This document shows positions 27,702 through 35,858 of a DNA stretch of 64,000 bases, piece by piece. Source of the stretch: Aurantimonas sp036549475 (lineage in GTDB: Bacteria > Pseudomonadota > Alphaproteobacteria > Rhizobiales > Rhizobiaceae); assembly GCF_036549475.1 (NCBI RefSeq), contig NZ_JAZHLI010000019.1:16364-80363 (forward strand), written 5' to 3'. Position 1 is the stretch's first letter. Every line of letters begins with the position of its first letter. Both the position numbers and the translations under genes were made by a program. The notes beneath the pieces are model-generated. The model searched no databases and had not been told where the DNA came from. It was given only the letters and a program-made list of their open reading frames with translations.

Positions 27702-28199
27702 TTATAGCTTGTGCCAGCGATCGGCGGCGTGGTCGTCCGTATTGCGCGATTCCACCCAGCCGCCGGTCGAGCCGTCGATCAGGTGCTCGCGCTTCCAGAA
27801 CGGCGCTCGGGTCTTGAGGAAGTCCATCAGGAAGGATGCGCCATCGAAGGCGGCCTTTCGGTGCGCGGATGTGCAGCCGACGAAGACGATGTCCTCGCCG
27901 GGCCTGATCAGGCCGAAGCGGTGGATCGCGGTGCAGCCCAGGAGCGGCCAGCGCGACAGCGCCTCGCGTGCAATGCGCTCGATCTCCCGTTCGGCCATGC
28001 CGGGATAGTGTTCCAGCTCGAGGGCCGAGAGCCGGCCGCCTTCGTCGCGGCAATAGCCCGAGAAGGTGACGAGGCCGCCGACCGCTCCGCCCCCGGTCAT
28101 GGCCGCGATCTCGGCTGCGATGTCGATGGGTTCTGCCTGGATCTGCACCACCGGTACGACATCCGCGGACGAGGCCGGCTTGGACACTTTGCCGGCCAC
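27702..28199 (-). CDS. moaE: Molybdopterin synthase catalytic subunit
   Basis: With MoaD it converts precursor Z (cPMP) to molybdopterin. It has 165 residues, with a roughly 20-residue N-terminal extension before the core VTFSGYCRD, HRFGLIRPGEDIVFVGCTSAHR and the lysine-bearing end APFWKREHL. It starts 2 bases after moaD, so the two subunits are coupled. A molybdenum enzyme is encoded about 8 kb away, at 35859. Confidence 0.96.
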   Translation of the reverse strand: MAGKVSKPASSADVVPVVQIQAEPIDIAAEIAAMTGGGAVGGLVTFSGYCRDEGGRLSALELEHYPGMAEREIERIAREALSRWPLLGCTAIHRFGLIRPGEDIVFVGCTSAHRKAAFDGASFLMDFLKTRAPFWKREHLIDGSTGGWVESRNTDDHAADRWHKL

Positions 28200-28201
28200 G
28201 C

Positions 28202-28453
28202 TCAGCCTCCCGTCATCGGGGGAAAGAGGGCGATCTCGCGAGCGCCGGCGACCGGTTCGGAATGGTCAACATGCTCCTGGTCGATGGCGACGCGGATGAA
28301 TTCCGGTGTCTGGAGTGCCGCCTCGTAGGTCTCGCCGCGGCCCTTCAGCCACAAAAGGAGATCGGCCACCGTGACGATCCCCGCCGGCAGTTCGACGTCT
28401 TCGTCGGACACGCCGATGCGCTCGCGCACCCATGCGAAATAGGCAAGCTTCAT
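28202..28453 (-). CDS. moaD: Molybdopterin synthase sulfur carrier subunit
   Basis: Ubiquitin-like protein whose C-terminal glycine is thiocarboxylated and donates sulfur to cPMP. It has 83 residues and ends in ALFPPMTGG, the required Gly-Gly tail. GCAGGAGGT lies just upstream of the ATG, one of the strongest ribosome sites in the window. It follows pgsA by 76 bases. Confidence 0.96.
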   Translation of the reverse strand: MKLAYFAWVRERIGVSDEDVELPAGIVTVADLLLWLKGRGETYEAALQTPEFIRVAIDQEHVDHSEPVAGAREIALFPPMTGG

Positions 28454-28529
28454 GGCAAGGGACCTCCTGCAATGGACATAATGGGACAGCTTCGCACGTC
28501 CGTCAGCCGGAGCCGACGCCCAGCCGCCG

Positions 28530-29111
28530 TCAGTCCGCGATATGCTTCAGACCGGCGCGGAAATAATCGTAGCCGGTATAGAGCGTCACGATCGCCGAGA
28601 GCCACAGCAGCAGGATCCCGGTCTCGGTGGCGTAGGCAAAGATATCGTCGGCCGCGGGGCCGGCAAGCAGGAAGGCGATCGACACCATCTGCATCGTCGT
28701 CTTCCATTTGGCGAGCTGGGTAACCGGCACGGACACCTTGAGCTCGGCCAGATATTCGCGCAGGCCCGAGACCAGGATCTCCCGGCACAGTATGACAATC
28801 GCGGCCCACAGGCTCCAGCCGGCGATCGTGCCGTCGGCTGCCAGGAGCAGCAGCGTCGCCGCCACCAGCAGCTTGTCGGCGATCGGGTCCAGCATCCGGC
28901 CGATCGTCGAGGTCTGCTGCCAGGCCCGCGCCAGATAGCCATCGAAGAAATCGGTGATGCTGGCGCCCAGGAAGATAACCAGGGCCGACCAGCGCGCGTA
29001 GTCGGGACTGCGCAACTGGCCTTCCAGGAAGAAACAGAGGACCACGAGCGGCACGCAGACGATGCGCGCATAGGTCAGGAGATTGGGGAGGCTGTAGGCC
29101 CGAGATGCCAT
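28530..29111 (-). CDS. pgsA: CDP-diacylglycerol-glycerol-3-phosphate 3-phosphatidyltransferase
   Basis: Makes phosphatidylglycerophosphate, the first committed step to phosphatidylglycerol, in the inner membrane. It has 193 residues, opening with SLPNLLTYARIVCVPLVVL and carrying the CDP-alcohol motif as TDFFDGYLARAW followed by GRMLDPIADKLL. The start at 29111 gives the usual length; an ATG further upstream overlaps the uvrC stop and adds an unusual tail. The uvrC-pgsA-moaD-moaE order is common in the group. Confidence 0.95.
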   Translation of the reverse strand: MASRAYSLPNLLTYARIVCVPLVVLCFFLEGQLRSPDYARWSALVIFLGASITDFFDGYLARAWQQTSTIGRMLDPIADKLLVAATLLLLAADGTIAGWSLWAAIVILCREILVSGLREYLAELKVSVPVTQLAKWKTTMQMVSIAFLLAGPAADDIFAYATETGILLLWLSAIVTLYTGYDYFRAGLKHIAD

Positions 29112-29203
29112 GAATAGGTCCGCTTCGGCTGTGCGTGCCAGTACAAGCCCGTCAGCCGGGCTTTCGTCAACCGCCATTGTCCCAGTCGAACATGACGGTT
29201 TGG

Positions 29204-31270
29204 TCACCCGCGCTCGTGGAAATGGTCGTAGATCAATTTAGCCATGGCCGCGGAGATGCCCTCGACCTCGCGCAGATCGGTGAGCGCGGCCCGCGACACG
29301 GCCTTTGCCGTCCCGAAATGATGGAGCAGGGCGCGCTTGCGGGAAGGGCCGATCCCGCCGATCTCGTCGAGGGGGTTCTTGACCAGTTCCTTCTTGCGCC
29401 GCGCCCGATGGGTGCCGATGGCGAAGCGGTGGGCCTCGTCGCGCAGCCGCTGCAGGAAATACAGCACCGGATCGCGCGGCGGCAGCGAGAACGGCTCGCG
29501 TGTCCCGGTGACAAAGCGCTCGCGTCCGGCGTCGCGGTCGACACCCTTGGCGACGCCGATGGTCGTCACCCGCTCGGCGATGCCGAGGTCTGCGAGGATC
29601 TCGCGCACCGCCGATATCTGCCCCTTGCCGCCGTCGATGAGGACGAGGTCGGGCCAGGCGGGGAGGGTGGCGTCGGACAGGGCGTCCTGGGGATCGGCCT
29701 CGTCCTCCTCGGCGGCCACGCTCTCCGGCTCGCCGCCATGCTCCTTGATCAGCCGCGAGAAGCGTCGCCGCATGACCTCCTTCATCATCCCGAAATCGTC
29801 GCCGGGGGTAATGTCGTCGCCCCGGATATTGAACTTGCGGTAGTGATTCTTGGCAAAGCCCTGCGGTCCGGCGACGATCATCGCGCCGACGGCGGCCGTG
29901 CCCATGATGTGGGAATTGTCGTAGACCTCGATTCGCCGCGGCGCGCGGGCGAGGCCGAAGGTCTCCGCAACGCCGGCCAGGAGCCGCGCCTGGGACGATG
30001 TCTCGGCCAGCCGGCGGCCCAGCGCCTCGCGGGCATTGGCGGTGGCGTGATCGACGAGATCGCGCTTCAGGCCGCGGGCCGGCACGCCGATCTGCACCCG
30101 GTGAACGGCCTTGAGGCTGAGGGCTTCGGCCAGAAGCGGGCCGTCGTCCACCACCAGCGGCAGCAGGATCAGTCGCGGCGCCGGCTTGTCGTCGTAGAAC
30201 TGGGCGAGGAACGCCCCCAGCACCTCGCCCGGCTCCAGCGAGGAATCGGCCTTGGGAAAATAGGCGCGGTTGCCCCAGTTCTGGCCGGTGCGGAAGAAGA
30301 ACACCTGGATGCAGGTCATGCCGCCTTCCTGGTGGATGGCGAAGACATCGGCCTCCTCGATGCCGGCCGGATTGATGCCCTGATGGCTCTGGACGTGGGA
30401 GAGCGCCGCCAGACGGTCACGGTAGATCGCGGCGCGCTCGAAATCCAGGTCGTCGGACGCCTCCTGCATGGCCGCCGACATGCCGCTCTTGATCTGGTTC
30501 GAGCGGCCAGACAGGAACGCCTTGGCCTCGCCCACCAGAGCGCCATAGTCGGCGATGGAGATTTCGCCGGTGCAGGGGGCGGCGCACCGCTTGATCTGGT
30601 GGAGCAGGCACGGCCGGGTGCGGCTCTCGTAGACCGAATCGGTGCAGGTGCGCAGCAGGAAGGCCCGCTGCAAGGAATTGATCGTGCGGCCGACCGCACC
30701 GGCCGAGGCGAAGGGACCGAAATAGCTGCCTTTTCGCGACCGCGCGCCGCGGTGCTTCATGATCGCGGGGGCCTCGTGATCCTCGCTGACCAGGATGTAG
30801 GGGAACGATTTGTCGTCGCGCAGCAGCACGTTGTAGCGCGGCCGCAGGCGCTTTATGAGGTTGGCCTCGAGCAGCAGCGCCTCGGTCTCCGTGCGCGTCG
30901 TCACGAATTCCATCTGCCGCGTCTCGCGGATCATCCGTGCGATGCGCTGGGTATGGCCGCCGAGGCGCGTATAGCTGGCGACGCGCTTCTTCAGGGAGCT
31001 TGCCTTGCCAACGTAGAGAACGTCGCCGTCCTTGCCGAACATGCGATAGACGCCCGGCTGGTTCGGCAGACGCTTGGCGAGGGCGGCGATGAGATCTGCC
31101 CCAACGAGGTCGGCGGCCAGCTGCCGGCCCGCGTCGTCCCAGTCTATCGACGCCAGCAGCGCCGCACTGGCGGCGGCGCCATCGCCGGGTGCGCCCTCGT
31201 CGTCGTCCTGCGGACCGGCCTCTGCTTCCTCGATCAGGTCGTCGTCTGTTTCTTCGGGCTCGTCGATCAT
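29204..31270 (-). CDS. uvrC: Excinuclease ABC subunit C
   Basis: Makes both incisions in nucleotide excision repair after recruitment by UvrB. It has 688 residues. An acidic extension of about 55 residues at the N-terminus precedes the GIY-YIG nuclease (QPGVYRMFGKDGDVLYVGKA). Then come the zinc-like cysteines around RPCLLHQIKRCAAPC, a UVR motif (DLDFERAAIYRDRL), the RNase H-like 5' nuclease (VYDNSHIMGTAAVGAMIV, LVLIDGGKGQISAV) and C-terminal helix-hairpin-helices (IGPSRKRALLHHFG). The acidic extension is longer than in E. coli. Confidence 0.97.
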   Translation of the reverse strand: MIDEPEETDDDLIEEAEAGPQDDDEGAPGDGAAASAALLASIDWDDAGRQLAADLVGADLIAALAKRLPNQPGVYRMFGKDGDVLYVGKASSLKKRVASYTRLGGHTQRIARMIRETRQMEFVTTRTETEALLLEANLIKRLRPRYNVLLRDDKSFPYILVSEDHEAPAIMKHRGARSRKGSYFGPFASAGAVGRTINSLQRAFLLRTCTDSVYESRTRPCLLHQIKRCAAPCTGEISIADYGALVGEAKAFLSGRSNQIKSGMSAAMQEASDDLDFERAAIYRDRLAALSHVQSHQGINPAGIEEADVFAIHQEGGMTCIQVFFFRTGQNWGNRAYFPKADSSLEPGEVLGAFLAQFYDDKPAPRLILLPLVVDDGPLLAEALSLKAVHRVQIGVPARGLKRDLVDHATANAREALGRRLAETSSQARLLAGVAETFGLARAPRRIEVYDNSHIMGTAAVGAMIVAGPQGFAKNHYRKFNIRGDDITPGDDFGMMKEVMRRRFSRLIKEHGGEPESVAAEEDEADPQDALSDATLPAWPDLVLIDGGKGQISAVREILADLGIAERVTTIGVAKGVDRDAGRERFVTGTREPFSLPPRDPVLYFLQRLRDEAHRFAIGTHRARRKKELVKNPLDEIGGIGPSRKRALLHHFGTAKAVSRAALTDLREVEGISAAMAKLIYDHFHERG

Positions 31271-31639
31271 TTTGTCCTGGCCGGAGAAGAGCTTGCGGCC
31301 GCTTCCGGATATCTCGTATCAAGGTGTTCCCGGTCCGAATTCGTCATTGGTCCGACCGTTCGCGTCCCTTCTATATGATTCCGCCATGGCGAGAATGCAG
31401 GGGGCGGCGGACAGGCACGGTTGCAATGTTGGCTCGCAGTCGCCTGTCGCGATTCGGCAACGGTCGCCAAAAATCGCGCGAGCCGGATGCGACCATCCGC
31501 GATTGTACCTGTTTTGGATCCGATCGAACCCCATTTCAAAGCCAGGTAAGCGGGATCAAACGACGTGTTAGGGCGTGTCGCCCCGCTGCGACCATCGGGG
31601 CGCGTCGTCGTCCCTACGAGGTCTGGAAGGAGAAGGCGC
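31271..31639 (+). promoter_or_regulatory. Divergent intergenic region of uvrC and the Omp25-like gene, with a candidate promoter
   Basis: A 369-base gap. On the plus strand TTGGTC (31347-31352) and CTATAT (31371-31376), separated by 18 bases, form a fair sigma-70-type promoter about 260 bases upstream of the porin start; if used, the porin mRNA would have a long leader. A 61-codon frame at 31386-31571 starts just after it but has no ribosome site and non-coding third positions, so I do not call it. Nothing else stands out. Confidence 0.4.
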
Positions 31640-32305
31640 ATGCTCAACCTGCTTCGCAGTCTCGCACTCGCGACCACGGCGATCGTCGCCATGGTGCCTG
31701 CTGCCCGGGCCGCCGACGCCTTCCTGGAAGAGGCGCAGGCTCCAATGCCCGCGCCACTGGCACCTTCCTCGCCCGTCTATGTCTGGTCCGGGCCCTATGC
31801 CGGGGCATTCGTCGGCTACAACACGTCGAACTTCGATCAGTCCGGCGGCGCCAGCTTCGACGGCGAGGGCTTCGTCGGCGGCGTCTATACCGGCTACAAT
31901 TGGCAGGCCGACGAGTTCGTCTACGGCCTGGAAGCCGATATTGGCGGGTCCGGCGTGGATGCCGACGGCACCAACACCGGCGCACGGATCGACGCGGACA
32001 CCGACATCTTCGGCTCGTTTCGCGCCCGTGCCGGCGTGGCTGTGGATCCGTTCCTCGTCTTTGCCACGGGCGGTGTCGCGGCGGCTCGCAACGAGTTGTC
32101 GCTGAACGGTTTTTCCGACAGCCAGACCAGCATCGGCTACACGCTTGGCGCCGGCGTCGAGGCGCGCATCACCGACAACGTGACCTCGCGTCTCGAATAT
32201 CGCTATTCGGATTTCGGCAGCGAGACCTATGATCTCGGCAATACCAGCGTCTCGTCCGGCTTCGACGAACACTCGATCCGGGCCGGCGTGGCGCTGAAGT
32301 TCTAG
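31640..32305 (+). CDS. Omp25/RopB-like outer-membrane beta-barrel protein
   Basis: A 221-residue protein with a signal peptide (MLNLLRSLALATTAIVAMVP, cleavage near ARA-ADAF), a Pro/Ala linker, and an eight-strand barrel: it opens with WSGPYAGAFVGYNTSNFDQS, continues through VYTGYNWQADEFVYGLEADI and closes with HSIRAGVALKF, the terminal aromatic typical of outer-membrane barrels. This is the Omp25/Omp31 family abundant in Brucella and Rhizobium envelopes. A GGAAGGAGAAGG ribosome site implies high expression. It stands alone, facing the GST gene. Confidence 0.92.
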   Translation: MLNLLRSLALATTAIVAMVPAARAADAFLEEAQAPMPAPLAPSSPVYVWSGPYAGAFVGYNTSNFDQSGGASFDGEGFVGGVYTGYNWQADEFVYGLEADIGGSGVDADGTNTGARIDADTDIFGSFRARAGVAVDPFLVFATGGVAAARNELSLNGFSDSQTSIGYTLGAGVEARITDNVTSRLEYRYSDFGSETYDLGNTSVSSGFDEHSIRAGVALKF

Positions 32306-32324
32306 CGGCCGGCCCGGTCGGTTC

Positions 32325-32930
32325 TCAGCTCGCGGGCAGGGCCGGCTTCAGGTCCTCATAGGCGGGGAATTGCTGCGCGAAGCGCTGCAGCCAGGCCGCC
32401 AGTTGCGGCCGCTCACCCTCGATCTTGCCGGGAAAGCGCATCGTCGCCCAACCGAGCAGCGCGGCGACGGCGAAATGTCCGACGGTCAGTTCTTCGGGAA
32501 GCTCCAGAATCTGCTGTTCGAGCACGGCGAGCCCGCGATCGGCCTTCCGCAACTGCTTGTCGACCCAGGGCTGGTGCCGCTTGTCCTCGGGACGATAACG
32601 GACCTCGTAGACGGACAGGATCAGGGCGTCGACAATCCCATCGGCGGTCGCCTCGGTCGTGGCTACGAGGCGCCAGGGCTCGAGAGCCTGAGGGACCATC
32701 TGGTTGCCGCTCATGCGATCGAACAGGGCGCAGATCACGCGGCTGTCGTAGACCGTCGCGCCATCGTCCATCACCAGAACCGGAATCTTGCCCAGCGGAT
32801 TGGCCTTGAGCAGCTCGTCGGGCTCGGCGGTCGTGTCGACCGGAACCGTCTCAAGCGCGATGCCGCAATGGCTGGCAGCCATGCGGACCTTGGCGGCAAA
32901 AGGGGACGGGGTGGAATAATACAGACGCAT
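32325..32930 (-). CDS. Glutathione S-transferase family protein
   Basis: A 201-residue GST with a thioredoxin-fold N-terminal domain (MRLYYSTPSPFAAKVRMAA, NPLGKIPVLVMDDGATVYDS) and an all-helical C-terminal domain (ADRGLAVLEQQILE, LTVGHFAVAALLGW). The Ser in STPSPFA may be the catalytic residue, as in bacterial beta- or theta-like classes; the substrate is unknown. The ATG at 32930 lies 14 bases after the upstream secreted-protein gene, so it is the last gene of rlmJ-secreted protein-GST. Confidence 0.92.
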   Translation of the reverse strand: MRLYYSTPSPFAAKVRMAASHCGIALETVPVDTTAEPDELLKANPLGKIPVLVMDDGATVYDSRVICALFDRMSGNQMVPQALEPWRLVATTEATADGIVDALILSVYEVRYRPEDKRHQPWVDKQLRKADRGLAVLEQQILELPEELTVGHFAVAALLGWATMRFPGKIEGERPQLAAWLQRFAQQFPAYEDLKPALPAS

Positions 32931-32944
32931 GCGGTTCGACGATC

Positions 32945-33478
32945 CTATTTGGAGACGTAGCCATACCCGGTGCGTCCTTCCTCCGGGAAGCGGCGCAGCG
33001 ATTCGCAATTGGCACCATAGACGTGCCACTCGTCGAGACCCAGCACGCAGCCCTCGGCACGCCATGCGGCGACCGGAGAGAAGGCGCCGAGATATTCGCC
33101 GGCGGCGGCAAAGCCCATCGGATGCTCGATGACGTAATAGACAGTGCGGCTCACATGGTCGGACAGCAGTGCCGTCGCCTGGCAGTAGCGGCGCTCGATC
33201 GGTTCGGAGGGCAAAGGATCGTCCAGTCGCTGCGGGAGATAGGCCTTCTCGAACATGCCACTGAATTCGAGGATCTCGACCTTTTCGTTGAGCACGACCG
33301 GCGCGCCGTATTCGAACTGGTCCTCGACCTGTCCGAGGACGGCCGCATCGTCGCAGGCCGGTACCAGCGCGGTGCGTGCCGGCGCCGGTTCGCCATAGCG
33401 AAGATCGGCCGCCTGGGAGGGCAGAGCCATCAGGCCGGCAATGAACAGGGCAAGGGCGGCAGCGAGGGAGCGATGCAT
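32945..33478 (-). CDS. Small secreted protein of unknown function with four cysteines
   Basis: I do not recognise a characterised family. It has 177 residues, with a clear signal peptide (MHRSLAAALALFIAGLMALP, cleavage after SQA at residue 23) and a mature domain of about 154 residues. Four cysteines, at 42, 99, 144 and 158, are all in the mature part and could form two disulfides in the periplasm. The ATG at 33478 has GGAAGG upstream and leaves a compact signal peptide; an earlier ATG at 33523 would spoil it. It lies between rlmJ and the GST gene on the same strand. Confidence 0.78.
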   Translation of the reverse strand: MHRSLAAALALFIAGLMALPSQAADLRYGEPAPARTALVPACDDAAVLGQVEDQFEYGAPVVLNEKVEILEFSGMFEKAYLPQRLDDPLPSEPIERRYCQATALLSDHVSRTVYYVIEHPMGFAAAGEYLGAFSPVAAWRAEGCVLGLDEWHVYGANCESLRRFPEEGRTGYGYVSK

Positions 33479-33542
33479 GGGAAAGCCTTCCGCGACGTCT
33501 GATCGGTGGGTCTTCGGTAGCACGAAAAGCTTGCGCGCAACC

Positions 33543-34388
33543 TCAGGCGTGGGGGGAAGTCGACGTAAAAATCGAAAATGTTGCGTCTGCGCCGCTCCCC
33601 AGCAGCGGGGCGAGTGTCTTCAGAACTGCTTCGGCCTCCTCGGCAAAGACGAAGGGCGGGTTGATGACGGTGAGGCCGGTGCCGACGAACCGCTCGTCCG
33701 CCGAATAGGGCTCGCGGAAGAATTCTGCCGTCACCCGTTCCTTGCCAGGCAAGGCGTCGAGGCGCTCGTGCAGTGCCGCGACGAGGGCAGGCCGCTTCAG
33801 CGGATACCAGACGGCATAGATGCCGCCCGGCCAGCGCTGCAGCGCCTTCGTCAGGCCGTCGGCAATGGCGTGGATCTCGTCGGTCCGCTCGAAGGGCGGG
33901 TCGATCAGCACGAGCCCGCGCTTCTCCTTGGGCGGCACGTGAGAGCCGAGCGCCAGCCATCCGTCCAGCGCGATCGCCTTGGTCTGGACGTCGCCTGCAA
34001 ATAGCACTTTCAACGCCGCGGCGTCCTCAGGGTGCAGCTCGTAGGCGGACAGGCGGTCCTGGCTGCGCAGCAGGCGCCGTGCGATCAGCGGCGAGCCTGG
34101 ATAGCGGCCTTCGGCGAGATCGGGCTCCAGCGCGTCGCGATAGACCGACAGCAGCGGGTTGGCGACGACGTCGGCGGTTGCCTGGACGAGCCGGCCGATG
34201 CCGTCCGCGTGCTCGCCGGTGCGCTGCGCTTCGTCGGCGTCCAGCGAATAGCTGCCGCGTCCGGCATGGGTGTCGAAGACGCGGAATGGTTTTTCCTTGC
34301 GCTTCAGATACGCGATCAGGCGGGTGAGGAGGGCGTGCTTGACCACGTCCGCGAAGTTTCCCGCGTGATAGGCGTGGCGGTAATTCAT
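33543..34388 (-). CDS. rlmJ: 23S rRNA (adenine2030-N6)-methyltransferase
   Basis: Methylates A2030 of 23S rRNA using SAM. It has 281 residues. The N-terminal MNYRHAYHAGNFADVVKHA is the RlmJ signature, FDTHAGRG is the SAM site, and VLIDPPFE is the catalytic (D/N)PP(Y/F) motif. The start at 34388 has GGAAGGACG upstream; a much longer frame exists but adds nothing conserved. Confidence 0.96.
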   Translation of the reverse strand: MNYRHAYHAGNFADVVKHALLTRLIAYLKRKEKPFRVFDTHAGRGSYSLDADEAQRTGEHADGIGRLVQATADVVANPLLSVYRDALEPDLAEGRYPGSPLIARRLLRSQDRLSAYELHPEDAAALKVLFAGDVQTKAIALDGWLALGSHVPPKEKRGLVLIDPPFERTDEIHAIADGLTKALQRWPGGIYAVWYPLKRPALVAALHERLDALPGKERVTAEFFREPYSADERFVGTGLTVINPPFVFAEEAEAVLKTLAPLLGSGADATFSIFTSTSPHA

Positions 34389-34581
34389 CGAGCGTCGCGT
34401 CCTTCCGAGCTGGCTGCAGTCGCTGGCGCCACCTCCGCGTTCAGGACTGGCGCGGAGCGAGGCTGGATGGCGGCTTGCGAACGCTGTGTTCATCGGCCTT
34501 ACCGCAATGCGGCAAGTTCCCATCTCTCGTTGCAATGCCGGCGCTTGCCGGCTGTCTTTGCATCCGGAAGAGGACGCCGCA

Positions 34582-35694
34582 ATGGCTGACGAGAAACTGT
34601 TCGAACCGCTTGATCTCGGTCCCACCCAACTGGCCAACCGTGTCGTGATGGCACCGCTGACGCGCAGCCGCGCCACCGACGATGGCGATCTGCGCGACAT
34701 GCATGTGGAATATTATCGGCAGCGCGCGGGCGCCGGCCTGATCATCACCGAGGCGACCAACATCTCGCCGGAAGGCCGCGGCTATGCCTGGACGCCGGGC
34801 ATCTTCACCGATCGCCAGGTGGCGGACTGGAAGAAGGTGACCGACGCGGTCCACGCGGAGGGGGGCAAGATCTTCCTGCAGCTCTGGCATGTCGGCCGGA
34901 TCTCCCATCCGGACCTGCAGCCCGGCGGTGCGCTGCCGGTCGCGCCTTCGGCGGTCAAGCCCGACATGAAGGCCTTCACGACCGACGGGTTCAAGGACAT
35001 CCCGGCGCCGCGGGCGCTGGAGACGGACGAACTGCCGCGCGTGGTGGCCGACTTCGTTAAGGCGGCGGAGAACTGCAAGGCCGCCGGATTCGACGGCGTC
35101 GAGATCCATTCGGCCAATGGCTATCTCCTCGACCAGTTCCTGCGTGACGGCGCCAACCAGCGCACCGACGAATATGGCGGCTCCATCGAGAACCGCATGC
35201 GCTTTCCGCTCGAAGTTGTCGATGCCGTCGTCGGCGTCTGGGGCGCCGAGCGCGTCGGCATCCGCATCTCGCCGGTCAGCCCTGCCAATGATCTGGCCGA
35301 CAGCGATCCCGAGCCGCTTTTCACGCGCTATGTCGAGGAACTGTCAAAGCGCAAGCTGGTCTATCTGCACGTCATCGAGGGCGAGACCGGTGGCAACCGC
35401 GATCCGCAGTCGTTCAAGGCCTGGTCGCTGAAGGACCGGTTCGACGGAATCTACATGGGCAACAACGCCTATGACCGCGAAATGGCCATCGAGCGCGTGG
35501 AGAACGGCAAGACCGATCTCGTCTGTTTCGGCAAGCTGTTCATTTCCAGTCCGGACCTCGTCGAGCGTCTGAAGCTGAACGCGCCGCTCGCCGAATGGGA
35601 TCAGTCGACCCTCTATGGCGGCGACGAGAAGGGCTATATCGACTATCCGCCACTGAGCGAGGACGAACGGGGGCGGCTGGCCAAGGCCGCCTGA
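34582..35694 (+). CDS. Old Yellow Enzyme family alkene reductase
   Basis: FMN-dependent NADPH oxidoreductase of the OYE family (NemA/xenobiotic reductase type) that reduces activated C=C bonds, nitro esters and quinones. It has 370 residues. It opens with LFEPLDLGPTQLANRVVMAP. The substrate-binding His-Asn pair sits in IHSANGYLLDQFLRDG, followed by the signature NQRTDEYGGSIENR. The ATG at 34582 has GAAGAGGA upstream. It stands alone, with a terminator downstream. Confidence 0.95.
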   Translation: MADEKLFEPLDLGPTQLANRVVMAPLTRSRATDDGDLRDMHVEYYRQRAGAGLIITEATNISPEGRGYAWTPGIFTDRQVADWKKVTDAVHAEGGKIFLQLWHVGRISHPDLQPGGALPVAPSAVKPDMKAFTTDGFKDIPAPRALETDELPRVVADFVKAAENCKAAGFDGVEIHSANGYLLDQFLRDGANQRTDEYGGSIENRMRFPLEVVDAVVGVWGAERVGIRISPVSPANDLADSDPEPLFTRYVEELSKRKLVYLHVIEGETGGNRDPQSFKAWSLKDRFDGIYMGNNAYDREMAIERVENGKTDLVCFGKLFISSPDLVERLKLNAPLAEWDQSTLYGGDEKGYIDYPPLSEDERGRLAKAA

Positions 35695-35730
35695 TCACGG
35701 GACGCCACGGCGTCCCGCTCCAGCTTCGAG

Positions 35731-35764
35731 AAAAAGGTCGGAGCCGTCGGTTCCGGCCTTTTTT
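35731..35764 (+). terminator. Rho-independent terminator after the alkene reductase
   Basis: A 12-bp stem with one G-T pair (35731-35742 with 35752-35763), whose right arm ends in six T's. It lies 37 bases after the reductase stop and separates it from the molybdenum enzyme. Confidence 0.85.
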
Positions 35765-35858
35765 CAGTTGCGTGGCGCATGGCGGCTCACCCGGGACGAA
35801 TGGACCGGATCACGAAAATGCATTGGGGCGGCTGCGGCCCATGCGGTATCATGGCGCC

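Noticed and set aside
29135..31378. 747-codon open frame on the plus strand opposite uvrC
   Set aside because: Antisense frames stay open in high-GC genes. The minus strand encodes complete UvrC with all domains, and this frame has no ribosome site or recognisable domain.
31386..31571. 61-codon frame between uvrC and the Omp25-like gene
   Set aside because: No Shine-Dalgarno sequence, third positions not GC-biased, no recognisable sequence.
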